Positions 25,412 through 35,594 are shown, counted from the stretch's first letter. The stretch: DNA of 64,000 nt from an uncultured Saprospiraceae bacterium (GCA_937973565.1 CALJKQ010000142.1:4571-68570); one strand, 5' to 3'. Notes: generated by a model from the sequence alone, not told the origin. Translations and numbers: made by a program.

Positions 25412-25446
25412 GCCTTTTTTACCCGCATACGACGGATCGCGTGGTA

Positions 25447-26058
25447 TTATAGCCCCAGTTTGCCGAGTTCTTCTGCCAATGATTCCGGTGTTGTAAAATG
25501 AATGGTCTGTAAACCAAGGTTTTGTGCAGCAACAATGTTGCGATGATTATCGTCTATAAACAGGCAGGTTTCCGCTTCCAGGGCATATTTTTTACATATG
25601 GCCTGATAAATGGCCGGGTCCGGTTTTTTCATTTTTTCTTGCCCGGAAACCAGGATGCCGTCAAACCAACTTAAAAATTCAAAACGCTCTACGGCCTTGG
25701 GCCACGTCTCTGCCGACCAGTTGGTAAGGGCATACATGCCGTGGCTCCCTTTTTCCTTAAGTTCCCTAAATATTGCTACCGTGCCGGGTATGTCTCCACC
25801 CAACATCTCGGTCCATCGGGCGTAATACGCCAAAATCTCGTGGCTATATTCCGGAAATTGCGCCAAAAGCAGGGCCTCTGCCTCCCTTATTTGCCTTCCG
25901 CCGTCTTGTTCTTCGTTCCAATGCGGGGTACAAACGTTGTTGAGAAAGTACTCCATGGCTTCCTCGCTTTGAAAAATTTGGCGATATAAATAACGCGGAT
26001 TCCAATCGATGAGTACGGCACCCAGGTCGAAAATGATGTTGTGTATCGGCTGTTTCAT
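25447..26058 (-). CDS. HAD-family hydrolase
   Basis: A haloacid-dehalogenase-superfamily phosphatase of about 203 residues (subfamily IA, variant 3-like). Motif I is IIFDLGAVLIDWNP, motif II is the ALTNWS segment, the conserved Lys is in KMKKPDPAIY, and motif III is LFIDDNHRNI. The DLG form of motif I, with Gly in place of the second Asp, is frequent in this subfamily. The substrate is likely a small phosphorylated metabolite. ATG 26058 gives the standard N-terminus, with TAATTTTG at 26064-26071 just before it. Confidence 0.88.
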   Translation of the reverse strand: MKQPIHNIIFDLGAVLIDWNPRYLYRQIFQSEEAMEYFLNNVCTPHWNEEQDGGRQIREAEALLLAQFPEYSHEILAYYARWTEMLGGDIPGTVAIFRELKEKGSHGMYALTNWSAETWPKAVERFEFLSWFDGILVSGQEKMKKPDPAIYQAICKKYALEAETCLFIDDNHRNIVAAQNLGLQTIHFTTPESLAEELGKLGL

Positions 26059-26063
26059 AGACT

Positions 26064-26071
26064 CAAAATTA
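26064..26071 (-). promoter_or_regulatory. -7 element of the HAD hydrolase gene
   Basis: TAATTTTG on the minus strand matches TAnnTTTG and ends 5 bases before the ATG, so the mRNA would have almost no leader. Confidence 0.4.
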
Positions 26072-26196
26072 ATAATTGTTGTGTTCCTGTGCTTCATCAA
26101 TCTTTTATTTGTTTTTTGTTAAAAAACGTCTGCTTTTACCCAATTTTATTTGGTGGTGCACTTGTGCGCTTTTTTTACCACTTGCCGGCTTTTTAA

Positions 26197-26204
26197 TACC
26201 TTTG
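26197..26204 (+). promoter_or_regulatory. -7 element of the TMTC-like gene
   Basis: TACCTTTG, with TTTA (one mismatch to TTTG) 19 bases upstream. It is 31 bases before the ATG. Confidence 0.5.
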
Positions 26205-26235
26205 CATTAAAGCCTTAAGCTAAAAAATACAGCTC

Positions 26236-28185
26236 ATGTCAAAGAAAAAAACACAGAAAGAAGCCCCTGTCGCACCGGTAAATGCCGCTTCGGTACAACG
26301 AGGGTTTTGGTCATATATCAAATGGATTCTTCCTGCTTTTGGGTTTTTGCTGTATGCCAATACTTTGGGACATGATTACACGCAGGATGATGCCATAGTC
26401 ATCTATGACAATATGTACACTGTTAAAGGACTTGCCGGCATACCCGGGCTGCTGAGTAAGGATACTTTTCATGGTTTTTTTAAAGAGGAAGGCAAGGCCA
26501 AGTTGGTTTCCGGGGGACGTTATCGTCCGCTTACGCCGGTAATGTTTGCCATTGAGTACCAGCTTTTTGGCAAAAACCCCTGGATCGGTCACCTCATCAA
26601 CGCGCTGCTCTACGGTTTGTTGGGGTGGATGATTTACCTGTTGTTTGTTGAAATATTTGGCTTTCGTACGGATTTTAAGGAACATTTCCATTTTGTTGCC
26701 CTTGCAGCGGCCGTCTTGTTTATGGCGCACCCCGTTCATACCGAGGCGGTAGCCAATATCAAGGGTCGCGATGAAATTGTAAGCATGCTGGGAGCCATTA
26801 CTGCCACCTGGTTGATTGTCCGTCAGACGGTCCAAAAGAGCAACACCTTTATATGGGCTTTCCTGGCCTTTTTCCTTGCGCTGATGTCAAAAGAAAACGC
26901 GATTACATTTCTCGCGGTGGTGCCGTTGATTTTGGTTTTTTTCTACAACAAGAGCTGGGGGGCCGCTGCAAAATTGAGTCTGCCTTTGCTCGCCGGCGCG
27001 GTATTGTTTATTTTCATCCGTACCGCCGTGCTGGGCTTTGATTTTGGAGGCACACCCATGGAACTGATGAACAACCCCTTCCTGAAACTGGGCAGCTCCG
27101 GCTATGTACCTTTTACCGCCGGTGAAAAAGCCGCCACCATTCTTTATACTCTTGGAAAGTACTTGCTATTGCTGGTCTTTCCACATCCTCTTACCCACGA
27201 TTACTATCCCCGTCACATCGACATCATGCACTTTGGAGATGGTCCTGTGCTAGTGAGTCTGTTTACCTACGTGGCCTTGATTGCTTTAGCGGTTTATGGC
27301 TTTAAAAAAGACCGTGTGTTGAGTTTTGGCATCCTGTACTTCCTGATCACCCTCAGCATTGTATCCAATATTGTTTTCCCAATCGGAACCAATATGAGTG
27401 AGCGTTTTCTCTTTATGCCATCACTGGGCTTCTGTTTAATACTACCCTATATTATATACAAGATTTCTAAAACAGGAAAAACAGCTTTTTATGTTACCAC
27501 GGCTATAGCCCTGGCTTTTTCTGTCAAAACCATAATGCGAAATCAGGTCTGGGTAAATGACTTTACCTTGTTTACTACCGATGTAAAAACATCTTCTAAG
27601 AGTGCCAAGGTGCTCAATGCGGCCGGAGGGGCGCTGCAAACAGAGGCTGCCAAAGAAAAAGACCCCAACAAAAAGAAAAAAATGCTGGAGCAGGCCATCG
27701 TTTATCTCAATGAGGCGGTAAAGATTCATCCGGGGTATAAAAATGCCTACCTGCTTCTGGGAAACAGTTATTACTATCTCGACGATTTTGAAAAAAGTAT
27801 TGAAGCCTATAAAAAATCGCTTCAGCTGGATGCCAATTTTGTAGATGCCAACAACAACCTGGCTGTGGTTTACCGGGATGCCGGCCGCAATGCAGGGGAA
27901 AAACAAAACAACATTGTGTTGGCAGAGCAATACTTGTTGGAGTCCTTCAAACTCAACCCCAATGATGCAGAAACCAATCGATTGCTGGGCATTGCCTATG
28001 GGTTGAGTGGTCGACATGGCCAGGCCATTCCCTACTTTGAAAATGTAACCAAACTTGATCCCAAAAATGCGGCTGCTTTTATGAATCTGAGCAGTGCTTA
28101 TCGCTACAACGGCGATGAGACGAATGCTGCCAGGTACCGGGCCATTGCCCTTTCTTTGGACCCTAAACTGGGCCAGGGGAAATAA
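26236..28185 (+). CDS. TMTC-like GT-C membrane protein with TPR repeats
   Basis: A 649-residue integral membrane protein with about ten helices (residues ~25-440) followed by TPR repeats (~475-645, for example YKNAYLLLGNSYYYLDDFEKSIEAYKKSLQL). The first loop holds DYTQDDAIV, matching the acidic loop motif of GT-C glycosyltransferases, and MAHPVHTEAVANIKGRDE is typical of the TMTC/DUF1736 group. Eukaryotic TMTCs are O-mannosyltransferases; a protein O-glycosylation role in this bacterium is plausible but inferred. The GH3 fusion gene follows closely. Confidence 0.82.
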   Translation: MSKKKTQKEAPVAPVNAASVQRGFWSYIKWILPAFGFLLYANTLGHDYTQDDAIVIYDNMYTVKGLAGIPGLLSKDTFHGFFKEEGKAKLVSGGRYRPLTPVMFAIEYQLFGKNPWIGHLINALLYGLLGWMIYLLFVEIFGFRTDFKEHFHFVALAAAVLFMAHPVHTEAVANIKGRDEIVSMLGAITATWLIVRQTVQKSNTFIWAFLAFFLALMSKENAITFLAVVPLILVFFYNKSWGAAAKLSLPLLAGAVLFIFIRTAVLGFDFGGTPMELMNNPFLKLGSSGYVPFTAGEKAATILYTLGKYLLLLVFPHPLTHDYYPRHIDIMHFGDGPVLVSLFTYVALIALAVYGFKKDRVLSFGILYFLITLSIVSNIVFPIGTNMSERFLFMPSLGFCLILPYIIYKISKTGKTAFYVTTAIALAFSVKTIMRNQVWVNDFTLFTTDVKTSSKSAKVLNAAGGALQTEAAKEKDPNKKKKMLEQAIVYLNEAVKIHPGYKNAYLLLGNSYYYLDDFEKSIEAYKKSLQLDANFVDANNNLAVVYRDAGRNAGEKQNNIVLAEQYLLESFKLNPNDAETNRLLGIAYGLSGRHGQAIPYFENVTKLDPKNAAAFMNLSSAYRYNGDETNAARYRAIALSLDPKLGQGK

Positions 28186-28220
28186 ATGTATTTATGTTTT
28201 CGTTTTCTCATCAAACCGAT

Positions 28221-31145
28221 ATGACTTTGTTGCGAAGGTCTCTTGCTGTATTTTTTGTGTGTGCGTTTTTTCTTGGCCCGCTTTATGGCCAGCTCAAAAC
28301 ACGCAAAGAGGTCTTTGTAGACAGCCTGATGGCTACCCTGGATGTGGATCAAAAAATCGGTCAGCTTTTTATGATCCGCGCTTTTTCGCGTCGTGATGAT
28401 GTCGAAGACCGTCGCATTTTTGAAATGATCCGCAAATACCATGTGGGGGGTATTTGTTTTTTTCAGGGCAGCCCAAAACGACAAAAAGAATTAACTTCCA
28501 TTTTTCAGGATAGCACCCAGTTGCCTCTTTTTATTGGCATCGACGGTGAATGGGGACTGGGTATGCGCTTTCCGCAAAGTGTAATGAAGTTTCCGCGTCA
28601 GCTCACCCTGGGTGCTATCGACAATGATGCACTGATCTACGATATGGGTCGTGAAATTGCCGCACAGTGCCGACAACTGGGTGTGCATATGACCTTCGCT
28701 CCTGTGATCGATCTCAATAATAATTTTCGAAACCCCGTGATCAATGAACGCGCCTTTGGCGAAAAGACCGACCTGGTTTCTGCGAAAGCCATTGCTTATA
28801 TGCGCGGCTTACAAGATGGCGGACTGCTGGCCACCGCCAAACATTTTCCCGGTCATGGAGATGTGGAAAGCGATTCTCATAAAGAACTGCCTGTGGTACC
28901 GCATTCCTGGTACCATTTACACAGCAGTGAACTTGTGCCGTTTAAAAACCTCATCAATGAAGGCATTGCTTCGATCATGGTAGGTCACTTGTCTGTACCC
29001 GCCCTCGACAACCGTCCATTCAGGGCAGCCACCACTTCCCGGGCCGTTGTTACCGGCCTGCTGAGAGAGGAGCTCTGTTATGACGGTCTTATACTTTCGG
29101 ATGCTTTGGACATGAAGGGCGTTACCACCCACTTTGAACCCGGCATTGCAGAAGCAGAGGCCTTTGCTGCCGGTATTGATTTTTTACTTTTACCCAAAGA
29201 CATGGAAGCGGCCTTCGTTGCCATTAAAACATATCTCACAAATGGTTCTGTTTCCATGGAGCGCCTGGATGAAAGTGTACGCAGAATACTGTTGGCAAAA
29301 TGGGAATATGGTGTTTTTGATGAAAAAGGCAAAAACACATTGCCGGCATCGGAGATGGTGATCAATACGCCTGCTTCTACTGCCCTAAAAAGCAAGATGG
29401 TAGAAGCGGCCATTACGCTGGCGCGCGACGACGAAAAGTTTTTGCCGCTTAAAAGTGTTTCCTCTCAAAAAAGAATGTGTATATCGATTGGAAGCGGCAG
29501 TGAAAATGACTTCCAACAACGATTGAGCGACTTTGGTAAATTTAGCCATTTTCAAATTTCGTTGGCCTTACCGGAAAAAGAAAAGCTGCGATTGTTTACT
29601 TCAGCCACACAGTTCGACATGGTGGTGGTGGGTATTCATGGCATGAGTCGACAGACAAAAAAGAGTTTTGGCATTACGCCGGAGCTGGTTTCTTTTATTC
29701 GTGACCTGTCTGTAACCACCAAAGTTGTGCTTTGTGTCTTTGGCAATCCGTATGCGCTCCGTTTTTTCGATGATCTCCCTTGTGTTGTTGTATCGTATGA
29801 AGATGATGCCATGTTTCGGGATGTCACCGCTCAGCTTCTTTTTGGTGTTTCGGGCTTTAAGGGGAAGTTGCCGGTGAGCGCATCTGCCAGGTATCCTGCC
29901 GGTACGGGTATTCAAACAACAGCAACCGGCATTCTTGGTTATGACATACCGGAGAAAACGGGCTTGAAAAGCACCGTACTCAAGGGCATTGATAGCCTTG
30001 CCAACGAAATCATTAAAAGGGGAGTGGCCCCCGGTTGCGAAATTTTGGTGGCAAAAGACAACCGCATTGTGTACCACAAAAGTTTTGGTGTCTTTTCGAA
30101 AGAAATCAACTTGCCGGCAAAAAAAGATGCGGTTTACGATGTGGCCTCTATGACCAAAATCCTGGCAGGTACACTGAGCCTGATGAAGTTGTACGACGAT
30201 CAAAAAGTAAGTCTGGAAGGTACCGTGGGCAGATACTTGCCCGAAACGGCAGGTACCAACAAGGAAAATATTCGTTTGGATAAAATTCTCATTCACGAAG
30301 CGCGATTACAACCGTCTTTGTCTTTTTACAGACAAACCCTCGAGAAACAAGCCGGTGGCAGAATGTTGCCGGCAGACAAGTGGTACAAAAAACAAAGGAC
30401 ACCCGGTTTTAGCACCGGTGTGGCGCCGTTCTTGTTTTTAAAGGACGATTTCAAAGATTCTATCTGGACGCAACTGATACACTCCGATCTCAGATCATCA
30501 AATGATTATCGATACAGCGATGTGGGCTTTTACTTTGTAAAAAAAATTGTGGAAAATCAATCGGGCCGGCCATTCGATCGTTTCCTTGCAGAGAACTTCT
30601 ACGACTCGTTGGGACTCAAAATGACAATGTTCAATCCCCTTGAAAAAATACCGGTAGACGCCATTATGCCTTCTGAGAAAGACGACTATTGGAGACACCA
30701 AATTGTGAGGGGAACCGTACACGACATGGGTGCGGCAATGATGGGCGGTATCAGCGGTCATGCAGGATTATTTACCACAGCCAGAGAAACAGCGGTGATT
30801 ATGCAAATGCTACTCAATGGTGGAGTTTATGATGGCAAAGTGTTTTTGAAAAAACAGACGATTGATCTGTTTACGCGTCGTCACAGCGATAGCAGTAGAA
30901 GGGGACTTGGCTTTGATATGAAAGAACTCAACCCAACCAAGAGTCAAAGCATGGGGGCTCTGGCCTCTGATCGCACCTTTGGTCACACCGGTTTTACAGG
31001 CACCTGCGTGTGGGCCGACCCTGTTCATAATCTTGTATATGTATTTTTGTCCAACCGCACATATCCCCGTGCCGAAAAAAATCTGTTACACAAATTTCAC
31101 TACCGCGAAAAAATCCAGGACCTTATTTACAAAGCCCTTGAATAA
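28221..31145 (+). CDS. Glycoside hydrolase family 3 fused to beta-lactamase-like serine hydrolase
   Basis: An exported two-enzyme protein of about 974 residues. After a signal peptide comes a GH3 N-terminal barrel of the NagZ type, with KHFPGHGD near 207 and the nucleophile Asp near 294 in LSDALDMKG. A GH3 C-terminal-like domain follows. From about 590 there is a class C beta-lactamase/PBP-like domain with the nucleophile motif SMTK (S643, K646), a YSD in place of YxN and a terminal HTGFTGT. Likely roles are removal of N-acetylglucosamine from peptidoglycan fragments and a peptidase or esterase activity on the same material. ATG 28221 gives a cleaner signal peptide than 28194. Confidence 0.9.
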   Translation: MTLLRRSLAVFFVCAFFLGPLYGQLKTRKEVFVDSLMATLDVDQKIGQLFMIRAFSRRDDVEDRRIFEMIRKYHVGGICFFQGSPKRQKELTSIFQDSTQLPLFIGIDGEWGLGMRFPQSVMKFPRQLTLGAIDNDALIYDMGREIAAQCRQLGVHMTFAPVIDLNNNFRNPVINERAFGEKTDLVSAKAIAYMRGLQDGGLLATAKHFPGHGDVESDSHKELPVVPHSWYHLHSSELVPFKNLINEGIASIMVGHLSVPALDNRPFRAATTSRAVVTGLLREELCYDGLILSDALDMKGVTTHFEPGIAEAEAFAAGIDFLLLPKDMEAAFVAIKTYLTNGSVSMERLDESVRRILLAKWEYGVFDEKGKNTLPASEMVINTPASTALKSKMVEAAITLARDDEKFLPLKSVSSQKRMCISIGSGSENDFQQRLSDFGKFSHFQISLALPEKEKLRLFTSATQFDMVVVGIHGMSRQTKKSFGITPELVSFIRDLSVTTKVVLCVFGNPYALRFFDDLPCVVVSYEDDAMFRDVTAQLLFGVSGFKGKLPVSASARYPAGTGIQTTATGILGYDIPEKTGLKSTVLKGIDSLANEIIKRGVAPGCEILVAKDNRIVYHKSFGVFSKEINLPAKKDAVYDVASMTKILAGTLSLMKLYDDQKVSLEGTVGRYLPETAGTNKENIRLDKILIHEARLQPSLSFYRQTLEKQAGGRMLPADKWYKKQRTPGFSTGVAPFLFLKDDFKDSIWTQLIHSDLRSSNDYRYSDVGFYFVKKIVENQSGRPFDRFLAENFYDSLGLKMTMFNPLEKIPVDAIMPSEKDDYWRHQIVRGTVHDMGAAMMGGISGHAGLFTTARETAVIMQMLLNGGVYDGKVFLKKQTIDLFTRRHSDSSRRGLGFDMKELNPTKSQSMGALASDRTFGHTGFTGTCVWADPVHNLVYVFLSNRTYPRAEKNLLHKFHYREKIQDLIYKALE

Positions 31146-31176
31146 ATAGATTCCGGCCCGCTATTCCTGTTTTGAT

Positions 31177-32544
31177 TTACGATGCGAGAACATTTTGTGC
31201 GGCATCTTCTCCGCTTACGATGGCACCTTCCATGAAGCCCTGCCAGTCTGCCAGGTGTTCTCCGGCAAAATAACACTTCATGAACGGCTGTGCCAGTGTG
31301 ATGCGAGTGGTAAGCCACTGATTCTTGCCATAAAAAGCATAGGCGCCCCGGGTATGAACGTCACTGCCCCAGTAATACATCAGGTCTTCTTTTAAATAGG
31401 CAGATACATCGCCAAAAGCCGGCTTCAGGGCGTTGAGGATGATTTTTTTTCGCTGTTGTTTATCTATGGAGGCCAGTACTTCAGCTTTGTCTCCGGTAGC
31501 ATAACACATGAGTACGCCTCCCTTCGTTTTTTGGTCTTTGGTGCCATGGTAAAAATAATGGGCAGGCGTGTCGGTAATCATGTCGAAATCTTCTCGTCCC
31601 CAAAACTTATGTGAAAACACCATGGGGTATTTTCCTATGCGCGCATATTGTAACGAATTGGCTGCTTCCAACAGATCATTGGGCAGGCCGGGCTTCCAGT
31701 TGATGCGCAACAGCGACCATACCGGAACGGTGCAAATCACGCGGTCTGCTTCCCATTTTTTGCCGTTGGTGCAATATACAACCACACCCTCCTTCTGTTC
31801 GATGGTTTCCACCTGGTGATTGAGGAAGATATTTTCTCTTCCTATAGTGTCGGCCATTTTTTCTGCAAGCCGTGAGTTGCCGCCTTTTATTTTTAGATCC
31901 ATTTCGTTGTTTTCGCTGCTCTCTGCATACTCCGCAAATGCTGCAAATGCCGAAACGTGTCGGATGCTTTCTCCAAAATCCGTTGAATCCAGTAACTCCC
32001 GAATGGCCAGATCGTTTTCATCTAATTTTTGGGACGACAACAGTCGCCACCAATCAGTTTTGTCCAGTTTTTCTTTTTCTTCCGGAGAGAGGCCTTCCCA
32101 TATCGTGGTCTTGTTTTCCCAAAAATGTTGCCCCTCCTTGCTCATTGACCAGCTACCTTTGGTGTGGTGTTTGCCGTGCATTGTCAGGTCTGATTGAAAA
32201 CTGTTGTTAACCAGTGTTAGGCCCAGTTCGTTGCACAAATTAATGACCCTTTCGTGAGAGTTGCCCACTCATTCTGCTCCCAGTTCTATCACCGCATCTT
32301 TGGCGGTGGCAGGTTGGTGCGAAAAGACCCTGCCGCCTACTCTTGAGCGGGCTTCTACAATCGAGACGTCGATGCCCTGTTCTTTTAATTTTTTTGCGGC
32401 AGCCAATCCGGCAAAACCAGCCCCAATGATAATTACCTTTTTTACCGCCGTTGTTTTTCCTGGGTGGATAAGTTTTAATCCTGCTATTGTAGGATAAACC
32501 AGGGCTGTTTTTTTAAGGAAATCTCTTCTTCTCATGGTACGCAT
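31177..32544 (-). pseudogene. Flavin amine oxidase interrupted by one in-frame TGA
   Basis: Two open stretches in one frame, 32,544-32,269 and 32,268-31,177, together encode a 455-residue flavin monoamine oxidase-type protein. The first part has a twin-arginine-like signal (MRRRDFLKK) and the FAD-binding Rossmann motif (IIIGAGFAGLAAAKKL, then EARSRVGGRV). It then reads ELGAE, TGA, VGNSHERV, where the family normally has a Trp (ELGAEW). The second part contains the rest of the FAD/substrate domain, ending FMEGAIVSGEDAA. A single TGG-to-TGA change explains the break. The downstream frame is intact, so the change is recent, a sequencing error, or tolerated. Restart at GTG 32,268 would lack the dinucleotide-binding part. 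Confidence 0.85.
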
Positions 32545-32681
32545 CTCAATTGGAAATTAAAGTATCGTGAAAATACAAAGAATGGCCTGATTATAACACA
32601 TTATTATGCGAAGTGGTGCATATTCAGATTAAAGTGTGGCTATTTGTCTTTCGACCGCAAAAGTCCGGTGAATAAACACAA

Positions 32682-32727
32682 TTGCCGTTTTATAATCCCA
32701 ATTATTATGTGGATTATAAAACGGCAA
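32682..32727 (-). terminator. 17-bp hairpin after carB
   Basis: A perfect 17-base stem with a 12-base loop (left arm 32682-32698, right arm 32711-32727) lies 24 bases past the carB stop. The T-run on the minus strand is weak, so this is either a terminator or a 3'-end stabilising hairpin. Confidence 0.7.
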
Positions 32728-32750
32728 AATGTATTTTATCCTGATAATGC

Positions 32751-35567
32751 TTACCGGGTCAGGTAAACATACCTGTTTCTATCCAGCTCTCTGAAAAACG
32801 GATCTGTAAGGTCGTCAATAAACTGAATGGCTTCTCCGGTTGATTTCATTTCGGGCCCCAGGTTTTTATCCACATGAGGGAATTTATTGAATGAAAACAC
32901 CGGTACTTTGATGGCATAGCCCTTAAGGTTTTTAGTGATCTCAAAATCCTTCAATTTTTTATGCCCCATCATGACTTGTGTTGCAATGTTGAGGTAGGGA
33001 ACTTTGTAAGCCTTGGCAATAAACGGTGTTGTTCTGGATGCTCTTGGGTTGGCTTCTATTACATATACCCTGTCTCCTTTGATGGCAAACTGAATATTGA
33101 TCAGGCCTTTGATTTTGAGCGCCATGGCAAGCCTTTCTGCATAGATGGCCATTTGGTCGATTACTTCCTGACTCAGGCTGTAGGTGGGCAATACCGCACT
33201 GCTATCACCGGAGTGAATACCGGCGGGTTCGATGTGCTCCATGATGCCCATGATGTGAAACTGTTCGCCATCGTATATGCCGTCGATCTCTGCTTCTTTG
33301 GCACGTTCCAAAAACTGGTCTATAAGCACCTTGTTGTCTGGAAGGTGTTTGAAAATGCTCAGCACGTGTCTTTCCAATTCTTCATCGTTGATCACAATCC
33401 TCATTCGCTGACCACCCAGTACGTATGATGGTCTTACCAATACCGGATAGGTAACTGTGTTGGCTACGGCAAGGGCTTCGTCTGTATCGCGCGCCACACC
33501 GTATTTCGGATAAGGAATGTCCAGGTCTCTCAAAAGGTCACTAAAGCGACCTCTGTCTTCGGCGATGTCCATATCATCATAGGATGTGCCGATTATTTTA
33601 ATGCCTTTTTTGTGAATGAGTTCTGCGAGCTTTAATGCGGTTTGACCACCCAGCTGAACGATGACGCCTTCGGGTTTTTCATGATCCAGGATTTCTTCCA
33701 GGTGTTCCCAATAAACGGGCTCAAAATAAAGTTTGTCGGCGATATCAAAATCGGTTGATACGGTCTCCGGGTTGCAGTTTACCATGATGGCTTCGTAGCC
33801 CGCATCTTTGATGGCCAATAGGCCGTGGACACAACAATAATCAAATTCTATACCCTGGCCTATACGGTTGGGGCCTGAACCCAGGACCACGATTTTTTTC
33901 TTTTCGGAAACGATGCTTTCGTTTTCACCATCAAAGGTGGAATAATAGTAAGGTGTTTGGGCTTCAAATTCTGCCGCACAGGTGTCTACCATTTTATAAG
34001 ACCTGGTGATGCCCAGAGCCTTTCTTCTGCGGGTTACTTCGGGCTCACTAATGCGCAGTGTCCAGGCAATTTGTGCATCGGAATACCCCATAGTTTTCAA
34101 TTCCCTGAAAAAGTCTGCAGGAATGTCTTCTGCCACATTGTACCGCATCAGTCGCGATTCTGCATCTTCCAGTTTTTTAATCTGGTTGAGGAACCAGGGA
34201 TCTATATGGGTAAGCTTGTGCAGTGTTTTGACCGGCACGCCCAAACGAATGGCGTCTTTTATCCTGAAAATCCTGTCGTCACTGGCTGTTTCCAACCGTT
34301 GCAGGATATCTTCGGTTCTCATCCATTCCTTCTTGTCGGCACCGAGTCCGGCTCTATTGTTTTCAAGGCTTTGGCATGCTTTCTGGAGCGCCTCCAGGAA
34401 ACTTCTGCCGATGGCCATTACTTCTCCAACGGATTTCATCTGCAGACCTAATGTAGGATCGGCTCCGTGAAACTTTTCAAAATTCCACCGCGGCATTTTC
34501 ACGATCACATAATCGAGGGTAGGCTCAAAAAAGGCCGATGTGGTTTTGGTTATCTGGTTATTAAGTTCATCGAGGTTATAACCAATGGCCAATTTGGCAG
34601 CGATTTTGGCAATGGGATATCCGGTTGCTTTACTGGCCAATGCTGAAGACCGCGAAACCCTTGGGTTGATTTCAACCACGATCAACTCTTCTGTTGCCGG
34701 GTTTAAGGCAAACTGCACGTTGCAGCCTCCTGCAAAGTTGCCCATGGATCGCATCAAATGAATGGCCTGATCCCGCATGGCTTGATATGCCCTGTCAGAT
34801 AAGGTCATTGCTGGGGCAACCGTAATGGAATCTCCCGTGTGGATGCCCATGGGGTCGAGATTTTCCACCGTACAGATGATGGTTACGTTGTCGTTTTTAT
34901 CTCTGAGTAGTTCGAGCTCAAATTCTTTCCAGCCCAAAACTGCTTTTTCGACGAGCACCTCGTGAGTAGGCGACGCATCGAGACCGCGTCTCAGGGCTTC
35001 ATCAAATTCTTCTTTTTTATGCACAAAACCGCCTCCTGTGCCTCCCAGGGTAAAACTGGGTCGGATCACCAGCGGAAAACCTATTTCCTGAGCGGCTTCC
35101 ATTCCTTCCAAAAAGGAGTTGGCTATGCGTGATGGGGCTACGGTCATGCCCAGCTTTATTACATGCTGACGGAACAACTCTCTGTCCTCGGCCAATTCTA
35201 TGGCCTCTACGTCAACACCAATCATTTTTACACCGTGTTTTTTCCAAAGGCCTGTTTTTTCCGCTTCGATGGCCAGGTTGAGCGCCGTTTGTCCTCCCAT
35301 TGTGGGTAAAACCGCATCAATTTTGCGCTCTTTTAGAATTTTATCCAAACTTTCTATGGTTAGCGGCCATAAGTAAATGTGGTCTGCTGTAACCTCATCT
35401 GTCATTATGGTTGCCGGATTGGAGTTGATCAGAGAAACCTCTATGCCCTCTTCTCTCAATGATCTGGAAGCCTGGGTTCCGGAGTAATCAAATTCGCAAG
35501 CCTGACCAATAATGATGGGGCCGCTTCCGATGATTAATACGGAGCGAATGGACGTATCTTTTGGCAT
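32751..35567 (-). CDS. carB: Carbamoyl-phosphate synthase large subunit
   Basis: The large subunit of carbamoyl-phosphate synthase, making carbamoyl phosphate from bicarbonate, ATP and glutamine-derived ammonia for pyrimidine and arginine synthesis. The two homologous ATP-grasp halves are clear: SVLIIGSGPIIIGQACEFDYSGTQA at the start, and KKIVVLGSGPNRIGQGIEFDYC opening the second half. Length is about 938 residues against roughly 1,070 for E. coli, because the C-terminal MGS-like allosteric domain is absent; the protein stops after FIDDLTDPFFRELDRNRYVYLTR-like sequence. UMP/IMP/ornithine control through that domain is therefore not expected. ATG 35567 gives the family N-terminus. The small subunit gene carA is not in this window. 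Confidence 0.95.
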   Translation of the reverse strand: MPKDTSIRSVLIIGSGPIIIGQACEFDYSGTQASRSLREEGIEVSLINSNPATIMTDEVTADHIYLWPLTIESLDKILKERKIDAVLPTMGGQTALNLAIEAEKTGLWKKHGVKMIGVDVEAIELAEDRELFRQHVIKLGMTVAPSRIANSFLEGMEAAQEIGFPLVIRPSFTLGGTGGGFVHKKEEFDEALRRGLDASPTHEVLVEKAVLGWKEFELELLRDKNDNVTIICTVENLDPMGIHTGDSITVAPAMTLSDRAYQAMRDQAIHLMRSMGNFAGGCNVQFALNPATEELIVVEINPRVSRSSALASKATGYPIAKIAAKLAIGYNLDELNNQITKTTSAFFEPTLDYVIVKMPRWNFEKFHGADPTLGLQMKSVGEVMAIGRSFLEALQKACQSLENNRAGLGADKKEWMRTEDILQRLETASDDRIFRIKDAIRLGVPVKTLHKLTHIDPWFLNQIKKLEDAESRLMRYNVAEDIPADFFRELKTMGYSDAQIAWTLRISEPEVTRRRKALGITRSYKMVDTCAAEFEAQTPYYYSTFDGENESIVSEKKKIVVLGSGPNRIGQGIEFDYCCVHGLLAIKDAGYEAIMVNCNPETVSTDFDIADKLYFEPVYWEHLEEILDHEKPEGVIVQLGGQTALKLAELIHKKGIKIIGTSYDDMDIAEDRGRFSDLLRDLDIPYPKYGVARDTDEALAVANTVTYPVLVRPSYVLGGQRMRIVINDEELERHVLSIFKHLPDNKVLIDQFLERAKEAEIDGIYDGEQFHIMGIMEHIEPAGIHSGDSSAVLPTYSLSQEVIDQMAIYAERLAMALKIKGLINIQFAIKGDRVYVIEANPRASRTTPFIAKAYKVPYLNIATQVMMGHKKLKDFEITKNLKGYAIKVPVFSFNKFPHVDKNLGPEMKSTGEAIQFIDDLTDPFFRELDRNRYVYLTR

Positions 35568-35594
35568 GATTGGTGGAAAAATTTGGATTGCCCG

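Noticed and set aside
32269..32271. TGA read as Trp or selenocysteine
   Set aside because: Other genes in the window end in TGA (for example ftcD and the 157-residue membrane protein at 21,294-21,296), and no selenocysteine hairpin was seen; the site is normally Trp.
32866..32874. Perfect DnaA box TTATCCACA inside carB
   Set aside because: It is a single copy in coding sequence without an AT-rich cluster; about half a copy is expected by chance in the window.
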